23,540 bases of DNA, from assembly GCA_020026225.1 (NCBI GenBank), contig JAHHQU010000035.1, forward strand, positions 1 through 23,540, written 5' to 3'. Made by a program: the position numbers and the translations under genes. The stretch is from Phocaeicola sp. GTDB taxonomy: Bacteria; Bacteroidota; Bacteroidia; Bacteroidales; Bacteroidaceae. The notes under the pieces were generated by a model. It searched no databases. It saw nothing but the letters and a program-made list of their open reading frames with translations, and was not told where the DNA came from. Below, piece after piece: positions 8,129 through 15,845 of the stretch; the stretch's first letter is position 1, and every line of letters begins with the position of its first letter.

Positions 8129-9220
8129 TTAAAATACCAGACCGAAGACTTTGCATACGGTCATCACTAATAAGACTACCAATGAAAATGGCATAAGGTA
8201 CTTCCATTCAAGAGTCAAAACCTGGTCAATGCGCAAACGAGGGAATGTCCAACGAATCCACATCAGCAAAAAGACGACAAAGAATGTTTTCCCAACAAAC
8301 CAAAATACACCAGGAAGCAGGTCCATCACCCCATTGAAAGCATCGAGTCCTGCTATGTGGAACGGCATCCAGCCTCCAAAGAAAAGAGTCACCGCAATAC
8401 CTGCCGTAATAAACAGATTCAAGTATTCAGCCAAATAGAAAAATCCGAAATGCATTCCTGAATACTCGGTATGATAACCGGCTGTCAACTCCTGCTCTGC
8501 TTCTGCCAAGTCGAAAGGTGCACGGTTGCCTTCGGCATTACCGGCAATCAAGAAAATGATGAAAGCCATCAAAGCGGGCAGATGACCTTTAAAGATATTC
8601 CAACCATTCGCCTGATTAATTACAATTTCTTGAATATCCATCGTACCACTCAAGATAACCATGGTCAAAACACTCAAGCCAATAGAAAGCTCGTAGCTGA
8701 TAATCATCGCTCCACTTCGTACGGCACCAATCAACGTATATTTGCTGTTACTGCTCCATCCGGCCAGCAAAATACCTAAGACGCCGATAGAAGAAGCTGC
8801 CAACACAAAAAAGATACCAATATTCATGTGAAGAATTTCTCCACCTTTATTCCAAGGCAAACAAGAGAAAGTCAAGATGGAAGCCAAAATGACAAAGAAT
8901 GGGGCCAACGCATACAAGAAATGATCGGAATTTTTCAAATCGATGATTTCCTTGGTCAAGATTTTCACCACGTCGGCAGGAACTTGAAGCAGACCTCCTT
9001 TTCCTCCTACACGGTTGGGACCGATACGGCACTGAAAGGCGGCACAAACTTTACGTTCCATATAGATAAGGATAACGGCCAGCACGGCATACATGATCAT
9101 GATGAAGAGGCCTACTCCCAATCCTTCAAGAATGAGCGCCAGCCATTCCGGCATGATTCCACACATGAATCGGTGGATACCCATCAGCAGCGGCTCAAGA
9201 TTATAATAGTCAAAATGCAT
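8129..9220 (-). CDS. nuoH: NADH-quinone oxidoreductase (complex I) subunit H
   Basis: The membrane subunit that joins the peripheral arm to the membrane arm and forms much of the quinone tunnel. It has 363 residues, within the usual 320-370. Motifs are RIGPNRVGGKGGLLQVPADV (tunnel entrance), PFDLAEAEQELTAGYHTEYS with its acidic residues facing the quinone chamber, and FGFFYLAEYLNLF. Near the C-terminus it has RWTFPRLRIDQVLTLEWKYL. The gene starts 34 bases after nuoCD, exactly where nuoE, nuoF and nuoG would stand in a 14-subunit operon. That 34-base gap holds no remnant of them. Confidence 0.96.
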   Translation of the reverse strand: MHFDYYNLEPLLMGIHRFMCGIMPEWLALILEGLGVGLFIMIMYAVLAVILIYMERKVCAAFQCRIGPNRVGGKGGLLQVPADVVKILTKEIIDLKNSDHFLYALAPFFVILASILTFSCLPWNKGGEILHMNIGIFFVLAASSIGVLGILLAGWSSNSKYTLIGAVRSGAMIISYELSIGLSVLTMVILSGTMDIQEIVINQANGWNIFKGHLPALMAFIIFLIAGNAEGNRAPFDLAEAEQELTAGYHTEYSGMHFGFFYLAEYLNLFITAGIAVTLFFGGWMPFHIAGLDAFNGVMDLLPGVFWFVGKTFFVVFLLMWIRWTFPRLRIDQVLTLEWKYLMPFSLVVLLVMTVCKVFGLVF

Positions 9221-9254
9221 AATTACACTTTTATTATAAGGTTATACAATCTGT

Positions 9255-10877
9255 TTATCGGTCAATATCCGGAATCACGAAGTCCAACGTTCCACCGATA
9301 GCAATCAAGTCAGCGATTTTCTGTCCGCGACAAACGGTATCCATAGCATGAACCAAAGGCAAACCCGTAGAACGGAAATGCAGACGATACGGACTCTTGT
9401 CTCCATGACTTTCTATCATGACACCAAATTCTCCACGACTGGATTCTACCGAAGCAGAGAAATTACCTTCCGGCAAACGTATGATAGGCTTCGTCTTTAC
9501 ACGGAATTCCCCTTCAGGGATGTTATCAATGAGTTGTTCAATGATCTTGCATGACTCCATGATTTCATCCATACGCAACATATAACGAGCGAAAGAATCC
9601 CCTTCGGTATAAATGATTTCCTTGAAATCTACCTTATCATATAAAGCATACGGGTGGTGCTTGCGAACATCGTTCGACCAACCAGAAGCACGTCCGGTAC
9701 CCCCTGTTGTACCCAGTGAGATTGCATCTTCACGAGATAACACACCAACCCCTTTCAATCGGTTCTGAGCGATGACATTGCCGGTAAAGATATTGTGGTA
9801 ATCGGCTATCACTTCTCTCAAATGTTTGATAAACTCCTTCACTTTCGTACAGAAAGTAGGATGAATATCTGCCTGAACACCACCAATCATATTATAATTC
9901 TGGATCAATCGTCCGCCTGTAGTTTCTTCAAAGATATCGAGAATCATCTCACGTTCACGGAAACCATAGAAGAAAGGAGTCAAACCACCCATATCCATCA
10001 CCAAACAAGAATAGAACAGCAAGTGGGAATCAATACGCTGCAACTCATCCATGATGGTACGGATGTACTGAATGCGTTCAGTTACTTCAATGCCTGCCGC
10101 CTTTTCAATACACATACACAAGGCATGACGATTCTGATGAGCACTCAGATAATCGAGACGGTCTGTGAAAGCCAACGTCTGCGGATAGGTATAACTTTCA
10201 CTGATCTTTTCAATTCCACGATGAATATATCCCAAAATCGGGTCGATGTGACAGATATCTTCACCTTCCAAAGAAGTACGCATACGAAGCACACCGTGCG
10301 TAGAAGGATGCTGCGGACCAATGTTCACCACAAAATCTTTCTTGTCAAATACGATGTTCTTCTTATCCGCTATAGTTCCATCTGGCTTCAAGAAATACTC
10401 ATCCGTCATATCAGAATTCTCTTCATTTTCCATATTCAATGGATTCGAATTCATGTCATAATCCTTACGCAACGGATAGCCTACCCAATCTTCACGCAAG
10501 AAGATACGGCGCATATCGGGATGATTCAAGAAACGTACCCCGAAGAAATCAAATACTTCGCGCTCCTTGATCAGGGCAGTCTTCCACAAATGACTTACAG
10601 TAGGAAGAAAAGCCTCATCACGATTCGACGTCAAGGTTTTCAAAGTGACACGACGATGTGTACGAGTAGATTCCAAATAGTATAAAGCACCTAATCCTTC
10701 TTCTCCCCAATCCATACCAACGATATCACGCAAGTAATCCATCGGCTCTTCCGCATCGTTATGCAATGCTTCAGCTACACGAATGAAGTCGGCGGGCAGC
10801 AGCATGATGACTGTATCACCGCTCTCAGTGACTACAGCATCGGGTGCCATATTCATAATCTTATCTATAATTGTCAT
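9255..10877 (-). CDS. nuoCD: NADH-quinone oxidoreductase (complex I) fused subunit C/D
   Basis: A fusion of the 30-kDa-type and 49-kDa-type peripheral subunits, 540 residues (E. coli NuoCD is about 600). The NuoC part (about 1-145) ends with its signature, EREVFDFFGVRFLNHPDMRR, then IFLREDWVGYPLRKDY. A polar linker (about 145-182) leads to NuoD, which opens with NIGPQHPSTHG. The conserved quinone-site His residues are at 190 and 194. DRLDYLSAHQN contains the conserved Tyr of the quinone head-group site. GTTGGTGRASGWSNDVRKHH and the C-terminal GTLDFVIPDIDR are also typical. It starts 1 base after the nuoB stop, so translation is probably coupled. Confidence 0.96.
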   Translation of the reverse strand: MTIIDKIMNMAPDAVVTESGDTVIMLLPADFIRVAEALHNDAEEPMDYLRDIVGMDWGEEGLGALYYLESTRTHRRVTLKTLTSNRDEAFLPTVSHLWKTALIKEREVFDFFGVRFLNHPDMRRIFLREDWVGYPLRKDYDMNSNPLNMENEENSDMTDEYFLKPDGTIADKKNIVFDKKDFVVNIGPQHPSTHGVLRMRTSLEGEDICHIDPILGYIHRGIEKISESYTYPQTLAFTDRLDYLSAHQNRHALCMCIEKAAGIEVTERIQYIRTIMDELQRIDSHLLFYSCLVMDMGGLTPFFYGFREREMILDIFEETTGGRLIQNYNMIGGVQADIHPTFCTKVKEFIKHLREVIADYHNIFTGNVIAQNRLKGVGVLSREDAISLGTTGGTGRASGWSNDVRKHHPYALYDKVDFKEIIYTEGDSFARYMLRMDEIMESCKIIEQLIDNIPEGEFRVKTKPIIRLPEGNFSASVESSRGEFGVMIESHGDKSPYRLHFRSTGLPLVHAMDTVCRGQKIADLIAIGGTLDFVIPDIDR

Positions 10878-10878
10878 A

Positions 10879-11472
10879 TTATTCTTCTTTTTCGTTTTTC
10901 TTTTCCTTACGATTTACTCCTCCCAAGAATTTTTCAACCTTAATCTTACGTTGCAGCTGCATCATCCCGTAATAGAAAGCTTCAGGACGTGGAGGGCAAC
11001 CTGGAATAAACACATCGACAGGGATAATCTTGTCGATACCGTTTACCACATGGTATGACTTTGTGAAAGGACCTCCAGAAATCGTACAGCCACCCACAGC
11101 TACCACATACTTCGGTTCCGCCATCTGGTCATACAAACGTTTCAACACAGGGGCCATACGGTAAGTAATGGTACCCAATACCATAATCATATCGGCCTGG
11201 CGTGGGGAGTTACGAGTAACCTCAAAGCCAAAACGTGCCATATCATAACGAGCTGCGCCCAATGCCATAAACTCAATGGCACAACAACTGGTTCCAAATG
11301 TCAGTGACCACAGCGAATTGCTGCGTCCCCAGTTGATCAACTCATCGGCACATCCCATAATGATGCCCGCACCATCGGCATTCAGCTTACGAACCATTTC
11401 TTCCAAATAGTCATTGTTCTTAAAATCTGAATACTCCATAGAACGGATTGATGTACTCTTCTTTACTTCCAT
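10879..11472 (-). CDS. nuoB: NADH-quinone oxidoreductase (complex I) subunit B, cluster N2
   Basis: Carries the terminal [4Fe-4S] cluster N2, which reduces quinone. All four ligands are present: tandem Cys63-Cys64 (TFGTSCCAIEFM), Cys129 (VGGCTISGGPF) and Cys159 (IPGCPPRPEA), numbered from the chosen start. I use the ATG at 11470-11472, giving 197 residues. It is preceded by AAAGGAG at 7-base spacing, an unusually strong Shine-Dalgarno for this phylum. An ATG seven codons upstream (11491-11493) has no such site. With this start the gene overlaps nuoA by 10 bases. The tail is rich in Lys and Glu (NRKEKKNEKEE), a lineage-specific extension. Confidence 0.95.
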   Translation of the reverse strand: MEVKKSTSIRSMEYSDFKNNDYLEEMVRKLNADGAGIIMGCADELINWGRSNSLWSLTFGTSCCAIEFMALGAARYDMARFGFEVTRNSPRQADMIMVLGTITYRMAPVLKRLYDQMAEPKYVVAVGGCTISGGPFTKSYHVVNGIDKIIPVDVFIPGCPPRPEAFYYGMMQLQRKIKVEKFLGGVNRKEKKNEKEE

Positions 11473-11813
11473 TCCAAAGCTCCTTTCCGCCAAGCATACG
11501 CAAGGCCTAAAATTAATATTACGAGAAAGAACGAAATGCTAATCAAAGCATAGGTTCCTGTCTCGGCCACCACTACAGCCCAAGGGAATAAGAACACGGT
11601 TTCAATGTCGAACATCAAAAACAAGATGGCAAACAAATAATAACCGGCACGGAACTGTACCCAGGACTGACCACGGGTAGGAATTCCACATTCATAAGGT
11701 TCGCCTTTCTGTGGATTGAAAGAACGAGGGCCTACCAACCGGGCAATGGTCATTGCAGCCACTACCAGTCCAGCAGCTGTAAGAATCACCACGATAATAA
11801 AATTAAAAAACAT
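11463..11813 (-). CDS. nuoA: NADH-quinone oxidoreductase (complex I) subunit A
   Basis: The first gene of the operon, encoding a 116-residue subunit with three membrane helices (family 115-140). The loop signature GEPYECGIP has Glu41 and Cys42. AGYYLFAILFLMFDIETVFL follows, with the Asp-Ile-Glu motif that lines the path linking the quinone site to the proton channels. It overlaps nuoB by 10 bases. The upstream region (11814-12016) lacks a perfect TAnnTTTG element, so the operon promoter is not resolved. Confidence 0.95.
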   Translation of the reverse strand: MFFNFIIVVILTAAGLVVAAMTIARLVGPRSFNPQKGEPYECGIPTRGQSWVQFRAGYYLFAILFLMFDIETVFLFPWAVVVAETGTYALISISFFLVILILGLAYAWRKGALEWK

Positions 11814-12016
11814 ATATATTGGATTTAAAAAGTTTCATTTACCTCACGACGCATCTCTCATTGCCTCATCAACGGAATAACGTCTTAAGCATAACAACGA
11901 CTATAAATCACACTTCCAATACCATGATACAGAAATGTGAGAACGATGTAAAAACAGCTTGTACTCCAAACTGTCTTTATGATTAAAATAAAGATAAAAT
12001 CCTTTTATACAAGGAG
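11814..12016 (-). other. intergenic leader region of the nuo operon
   Basis: 203 bases without a credible gene. It holds a weak terminator for the upstream small gene (11985-12015). It also holds a 33-base inverted repeat (11908-11940) that pairs best as minus-strand RNA. I see no perfect TAnnTTTG. A weak candidate pair is TTTG at 11967-11970 and TACATCGT at 11943-11950 (minus strand, 16-base spacing), which would place the hairpin at the very 5' end of the nuo mRNA. Confidence 0.4.
11985..12015 (-). terminator. weak terminator after the small secreted protein gene
   Basis: Immediately after the stop at 12017, the minus strand has TCCTT/AAGGA (12000-12004 and 12011-12015, loop 6), followed by a T-rich run with A and C interruptions. 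The stem is only 5 pairs, so some read-through into nuo is likely. Confidence 0.35.
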
Positions 12017-12409
12017 TTAAATAATAATCCGCTTCAAAGCATACACATAATAAGTATGACTGTGAAAGCGCAATCCTTGGGGATAACCTAAAGAAACTAA
12101 ATTAAGGGGACTTGTTCGCTGTTGAATAAAGCGATGATGGGTTACAGACGGAGGACTCATAAAAAAGGTTTTTCCCTCATCCAAAGAGAAATTCGCCAAC
12201 AAAGCCATCTCCGCTTTCTGCTCTCTTAGCAGGTGTTCAATGGTTCGATTAGTATAAGCATAACTCATCTCTACAAAGGCATCATCGTCTTCAATGGACG
12301 CCTCTGTATAGACCATAACTCCAGAACAACCCTTTGTTTCTGCATTCCTTGCCACTGAAATAAGCAAAGCCATTATGATCAGCAAGACTATTTTCAAGTA
12401 GAATCTCAC
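12017..12409 (-). CDS. small secreted or anchored protein of unknown function
   Basis: 130 residues, family not recognised. The N-terminus MRFYLKIVLLIIMALLISVA is a clear signal peptide or membrane anchor. The mature part of about 105 residues is soluble and mixed in character. It has one Cys (residue 28, KGCSGV), an acidic patch (SIEDDDAFVEM) and many aromatics near the C-terminus (HSHTYYVYALKR). Cys28 is not in a lipobox. The start codon is GTG: the frame upstream has no ATG before a TAA that lies in the promoter, and the next ATG (residue 13) would cut the signal in half. A perfect -7 element 32 bases upstream supports this start and separate transcription from trkA. It sits between trkA and the nuo operon, but nothing shows a link to either. 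Confidence 0.7.
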   Translation of the reverse strand: MRFYLKIVLLIIMALLISVARNAETKGCSGVMVYTEASIEDDDAFVEMSYAYTNRTIEHLLREQKAEMALLANFSLDEGKTFFMSPPSVTHHRFIQQRTSPLNLVSLGYPQGLRFHSHTYYVYALKRIII

Positions 12410-12440
12410 CTTAGCAACTAATACGATATTGAAACACCCG

Positions 12441-12448
12441 CAAAGTTA
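12441..12448 (-). promoter_or_regulatory. -7 promoter element for the small secreted protein gene
   Basis: The minus strand reads TAACTTTG, a perfect TAnnTTTG, about 32 bases before the GTG start. No good -33 TTTG is seen at the expected distance. The element lies downstream of trkA, so it gives the small gene its own start of transcription. Confidence 0.55.
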
Positions 12449-12514
12449 GCCCAATATTTTGACTTATATACACCTATTAAGTTAAAATATTGTTTTTAAC
12501 AAAACGAAAAATAT

Positions 12515-13855
12515 TTAATTGAAGAATTTTTCCAGCTTCTTCATCATAAATCCTAAACAGAATACTACGACATGGTCATTTTCTTGAATCGTTGTGTTAC
12601 CGGTAACCAACAAACCTTCTCCATTGCGGACCAAGCCTCCGATGGTAGTTCCCTTCGGCAAACCGACCTCTTTAACAGGGCCTTTGGTAATGCGTGATCC
12701 CGGTTTGGCAGTAAACTCAGCCACATCGGCATTGGCAAAAGTCAGACACTTCACATTAGAGACATCAGCATCCAGCATCATCTGATAAATATGACTCGCT
12801 GCGATGAATTTTTTATTGATTACCGTACCGATATCCAAGCTTTCAGCCATGGTGATATAATCTACATTTTCAACCTCAGCTACAGTTTTGCTTACTCCCA
12901 TACGTTTGGCAGCCAGACAAGCCAAGATATTCGTCTCTGAATTTCCAGTCAAAGCGACGAAAGCTTGTGTATTCTGAATGCCCTCGCTTACGAGCAATTC
13001 CATGTCTCTTCCGTCACCATTGATTACCATCACATCGTCATCTACCAATTCTGTAATGCGGGCACATCGGTTACGGTCCGTTTCCACAATGGTCGTGCTC
13101 ATGTAATCCGGCATGTATTGGGCAGTACGTACGGCAATACGGCTGCCTCCCATAATCATCACATTACGAACCTCCGGCTCATTTTCTTTTCCTGATATCT
13201 TCTTGATGTAAGGAATCGCCTTCTTGGTGGTTGTAAAATACACCACATCATTCAAATGAATCTTATCATCGCCTCGAGGGATAATCGTTTCACTGCCTCT
13301 CTTTATGGCAACCACATGGAACGGAATACCTTCACCACCCAATTCATATAAAGGTACATTCAAGATTTCAGCCGTTTCACGCATCTTGGTACCAATCAAG
13401 ACCAAAGAGCCACCGGCAAATTCCCACCATTGACGAATCCAGCTCATTTTCACTGCATCTACAATATCTCGTGCAGCAAGCATTTCCGGATAAATCAATG
13501 AATGAACCCCCAGTTGTGAGAAAAATTCTTTGTATTTCGGAAGCAAATATTCATAATTGTCAATACGAGCCACCGTTTTCTTGGCTCCCAAACTGGTAGC
13601 AAGCATACAAGCGGTCATATTGCGACTTTCATCGGGAGTGACGGCTATGAATAGATCAGCACCCGATATACCGGCAGACTTCAATCCGTTGATAGATGTA
13701 GGTGAATTATTGACTGTCATCAAATCAATATTGTTATTCATTTTCCCCAATCTATCTTCATTCTCATCCATCAAGATGATGTCTTGTTTTTCATCAGACA
13801 ACAGTTTGGCCAAATGGGTGCCTACCGCACCGGCCCCAGCAATAATTATTTTCAT
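12515..13855 (-). CDS. trkA: Trk potassium uptake system regulatory subunit TrkA
   Basis: A cytoplasmic NAD(H)-binding protein that gates a TrkH/KtrB-type potassium channel. Its 446 residues make two tandem RCK units, as in typical TrkA (about 458). The first Rossmann domain starts MKIIIAGAGAVGTHLAKLLS with GxGxxG and the acidic DEN. The first RCK-C domain spans about 140-225 and includes the IPRGDDKIHLNDVVYF segment. The second N domain starts near residue 230 (NVMIMGGSRIAVRTA). The second C domain closes the protein (KGPVKEVGLPKGTTIGGL). It overlaps dxs by 4 bases (ATGA), so translation is coupled. The membrane partner trkH is not next to it here. Confidence 0.93.
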   Translation of the reverse strand: MKIIIAGAGAVGTHLAKLLSDEKQDIILMDENEDRLGKMNNNIDLMTVNNSPTSINGLKSAGISGADLFIAVTPDESRNMTACMLATSLGAKKTVARIDNYEYLLPKYKEFFSQLGVHSLIYPEMLAARDIVDAVKMSWIRQWWEFAGGSLVLIGTKMRETAEILNVPLYELGGEGIPFHVVAIKRGSETIIPRGDDKIHLNDVVYFTTTKKAIPYIKKISGKENEPEVRNVMIMGGSRIAVRTAQYMPDYMSTTIVETDRNRCARITELVDDDVMVINGDGRDMELLVSEGIQNTQAFVALTGNSETNILACLAAKRMGVSKTVAEVENVDYITMAESLDIGTVINKKFIAASHIYQMMLDADVSNVKCLTFANADVAEFTAKPGSRITKGPVKEVGLPKGTTIGGLVRNGEGLLVTGNTTIQENDHVVVFCLGFMMKKLEKFFN

Positions 13856-15753
13856 TGTTTCAAACTATTTATAATCGTGTTATAAATACTATTCTCATCT
13901 AATCCGCATAGCTGATACAGGTCCTTAACCGGTCCGTGCTGGATAAATTTATCGGCAATTCCCAAACGCTTCACAACCGGTGTATATTCGTGATCTGCCA
14001 TAAATTCCAAGACAGCGGTTCCCATACCTCCCTTCAGCACACCATCTTCAATGGTTACAACCCGCTTGAACTTCTTGCCGACTTCATGCAGCAAGGCTTC
14101 GTCCAGCGGTTTCAAGAAGCGCAAATCATAATGGGCGATGCTATAGCCCTCTTTTTCCGCACGCTCAACCGCTTTCGCAGCTACATTGCCAATAGGGCCC
14201 AAAGTCAGTACGGCCAAATCCGTGCCTTCATGCATTTTCCTGCCTGTTCCCACTTTGATTTCCTCCAGAGGACACTTCCAGTCAGGCAATACCCCTCTTC
14301 CCCTGGGATATCGAATGACAAATGTTCCTTTATCAGGCAACTGAGCCGTATACATCAAACGTCGCAGTTCGTGTTCATCATAAGGAGAGGCAATCGTCAA
14401 ATTCGGAATAGGACGCATATATGCCAAATCAAAGACCCCATGATGAGTAGGTCCGTCTTCACCGACCAATCCAGCTCGATCCAGACAGAATACGACATGC
14501 AGATTCTGAAGGGCTACATCGTGGATGACATTGTCATAAGCACGCTGCATAAAAGAGGAATAGATGTTGCAAAACGGCAGCAAGCCATCTTTTGCCATAC
14601 CTCCAGAAAAAGTAACCGCATGCCCCTCAGCAATTCCTACATCGAATACCCGATCAGGCATCGCCTTCATCATGATATTCATTGAACATCCTGTAGGCAT
14701 GGCAGGAGTCACTCCTACAATCTTATCGTTTTTTTCAGCCAACTCCAACAAGGTATTTCCAAAGACATGCTGGAACAGTGGAGGGAGTCCTTCTGTAACC
14801 GGAAGGATACGTTCACCCGTTTCCTTATTGAACAATCCAGGTGCATGCCATTCCGTAGCCGCTTCTTCAGCCGGTCTATACCCTTTTCCTTTTATCGTGT
14901 GAATATGAAGCAATTTAGGTCCCTTCATATCCTTTATTTCGTTCAGCACTTTCACCAGATTTTGAACATCGTGTCCTTCAATCGGTCCAAAGTAACGGAT
15001 ATCCAAGCCCTCAAATATATTCTGCTGCTGCATCAGCAACGACTTCAAGCTATTATTGAAACGCAGCAAACTTTTTCGCCGGTCCTCATTCAGCCATCCC
15101 CATTTGAATAACTGTTTTGACAATCGATTACGGAGACGATTATAATTTTCAGAAGTATGCAAGTTCAACAAATACTGCTTCATACCTCCTACACTGCGAT
15201 CGATAGCCATGTTGTTATCATTCAGTATAATCAACAAGTTATTGGGAGTGGACGATGCATTGTTCAACCCCTCAAAAGCCAATCCGCCACTCATTGCTCC
15301 ATCTCCAATGACAGCAACGATATGCCGGTTCTCTTTTTTCTGGGAAGCGGCTACAGCCATTCCAAGAGCCGCAGAAATGGAATTGGAAGCATGTCCACAT
15401 GTGAATGTATCATACTCACTTTCAAATGGTGTAGGGAATGGGGCCATACCATTCAATTTACGGTTGGTAGAAAACCATTCACGGCGTCCTGTCAGGATTT
15501 TATGACCGTAAGCCTGGTGTCCAACGTCCCAAACAATACGATCATAAGGGGTATTCAATACATAATGTAGGGCTACAGTAAGTTCTATCACCCCCAGACT
15601 GGACCCAAAATGTCCTGGATTGCGCGACAACTCATCAATTATCTTCTCTCTTAATTCACTGCATACCTCCGGCAATGAATTCAACGGAAGTTTACGTAAA
15701 TCAGAAGGATTATCTATCTTATTCAACAATTTGTATGACGCTTGGTATTCCAT
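13852..15753 (-). CDS. dxs: 1-deoxy-D-xylulose-5-phosphate synthase
   Basis: The thiamine-diphosphate enzyme that condenses pyruvate and glyceraldehyde 3-phosphate, the first step of the MEP isoprenoid pathway. It acts in the cytoplasm. It has 633 residues from the chosen start (E. coli 620). Motifs are RNPGHFGSSLGVIELTVALH, WDVGHQAYGHKILTGR, the cofactor motif from GDGAMSGG to NDNNMAI, the general-acid Glu in DVGIAEGHAVTFSGG, and DRAGLVGEDGPTHHG. An ATG six codons further upstream (15769-15771) is possible. However, the -7 element TAATTTTG ends at 15781, so that ATG would be almost at the transcription start. MEYQASYKLLNKIDNPSDLR also looks like a normal N-terminus for the family. It is the first gene of a pair with trkA. 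Confidence 0.94.
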   Translation of the reverse strand: MEYQASYKLLNKIDNPSDLRKLPLNSLPEVCSELREKIIDELSRNPGHFGSSLGVIELTVALHYVLNTPYDRIVWDVGHQAYGHKILTGRREWFSTNRKLNGMAPFPTPFESEYDTFTCGHASNSISAALGMAVAASQKKENRHIVAVIGDGAMSGGLAFEGLNNASSTPNNLLIILNDNNMAIDRSVGGMKQYLLNLHTSENYNRLRNRLSKQLFKWGWLNEDRRKSLLRFNNSLKSLLMQQQNIFEGLDIRYFGPIEGHDVQNLVKVLNEIKDMKGPKLLHIHTIKGKGYRPAEEAATEWHAPGLFNKETGERILPVTEGLPPLFQHVFGNTLLELAEKNDKIVGVTPAMPTGCSMNIMMKAMPDRVFDVGIAEGHAVTFSGGMAKDGLLPFCNIYSSFMQRAYDNVIHDVALQNLHVVFCLDRAGLVGEDGPTHHGVFDLAYMRPIPNLTIASPYDEHELRRLMYTAQLPDKGTFVIRYPRGRGVLPDWKCPLEEIKVGTGRKMHEGTDLAVLTLGPIGNVAAKAVERAEKEGYSIAHYDLRFLKPLDEALLHEVGKKFKRVVTIEDGVLKGGMGTAVLEFMADHEYTPVVKRLGIADKFIQHGPVKDLYQLCGLDENSIYNTIINSLKQ

Positions 15754-15780
15754 TCTACAATTATTAGCCATTTAATTCCA

Positions 15781-15788
15781 CAAAATTA
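15781..15788 (-). promoter_or_regulatory. -7 promoter element for dxs-trkA
   Basis: The minus strand reads TAATTTTG, a perfect TAnnTTTG. Transcription would start near 15774, giving a leader of about 20 bases to the dxs ATG at 15753. No clear -33 TTTG is seen. That region overlaps the divergent promoter at 15811. Confidence 0.55.
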
Positions 15789-15810
15789 GCATAAATATAT
15801 GTAATGTGCT

Positions 15811-15818
15811 TACATTTG
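15811..15818 (+). promoter_or_regulatory. -7 promoter element for the GSCFA-murF/alr genes
   Basis: TACATTTG is a perfect TAnnTTTG. Transcription would start near 15825, between the in-frame ATG at 15804 (so excluded) and the chosen ATG at 15846. It faces away from the dxs -7 element with only 22 bases between the two. Confidence 0.6.
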
Positions 15819-15845
15819 CAGAAAATTAATTTATTGCCACGCACA

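Noticed and set aside
9795..10685. A 296-codon open frame on the plus strand
   Set aside because: It is wholly antisense to nuoCD, whose motifs are clear, and its translation is low-complexity and without family features.
11943..11970. A nuo promoter from TTTG and TACATCGT on the minus strand
   Set aside because: The -7 part matches TAnnTTTG at too few positions, so I mention it only as a weak candidate in the leader entry.
12481..12500. Inverted repeat GTTAAAA-N6-TTTTAAC after trkA as a terminator
   Set aside because: The stem has only two G-C pairs and no proper T-run follows. I cannot support termination there, though some attenuation is possible.
13936..14685. A 249-codon open frame on the plus strand
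   Set aside because: It is antisense to dxs, which is intact with all its motifs.
15804..15845. Upstream in-frame ATG of the GSCFA gene
   Set aside because: The perfect -7 element (15811-15818) lies downstream of it, and MEFRTKVELP is the expected family N-terminus.
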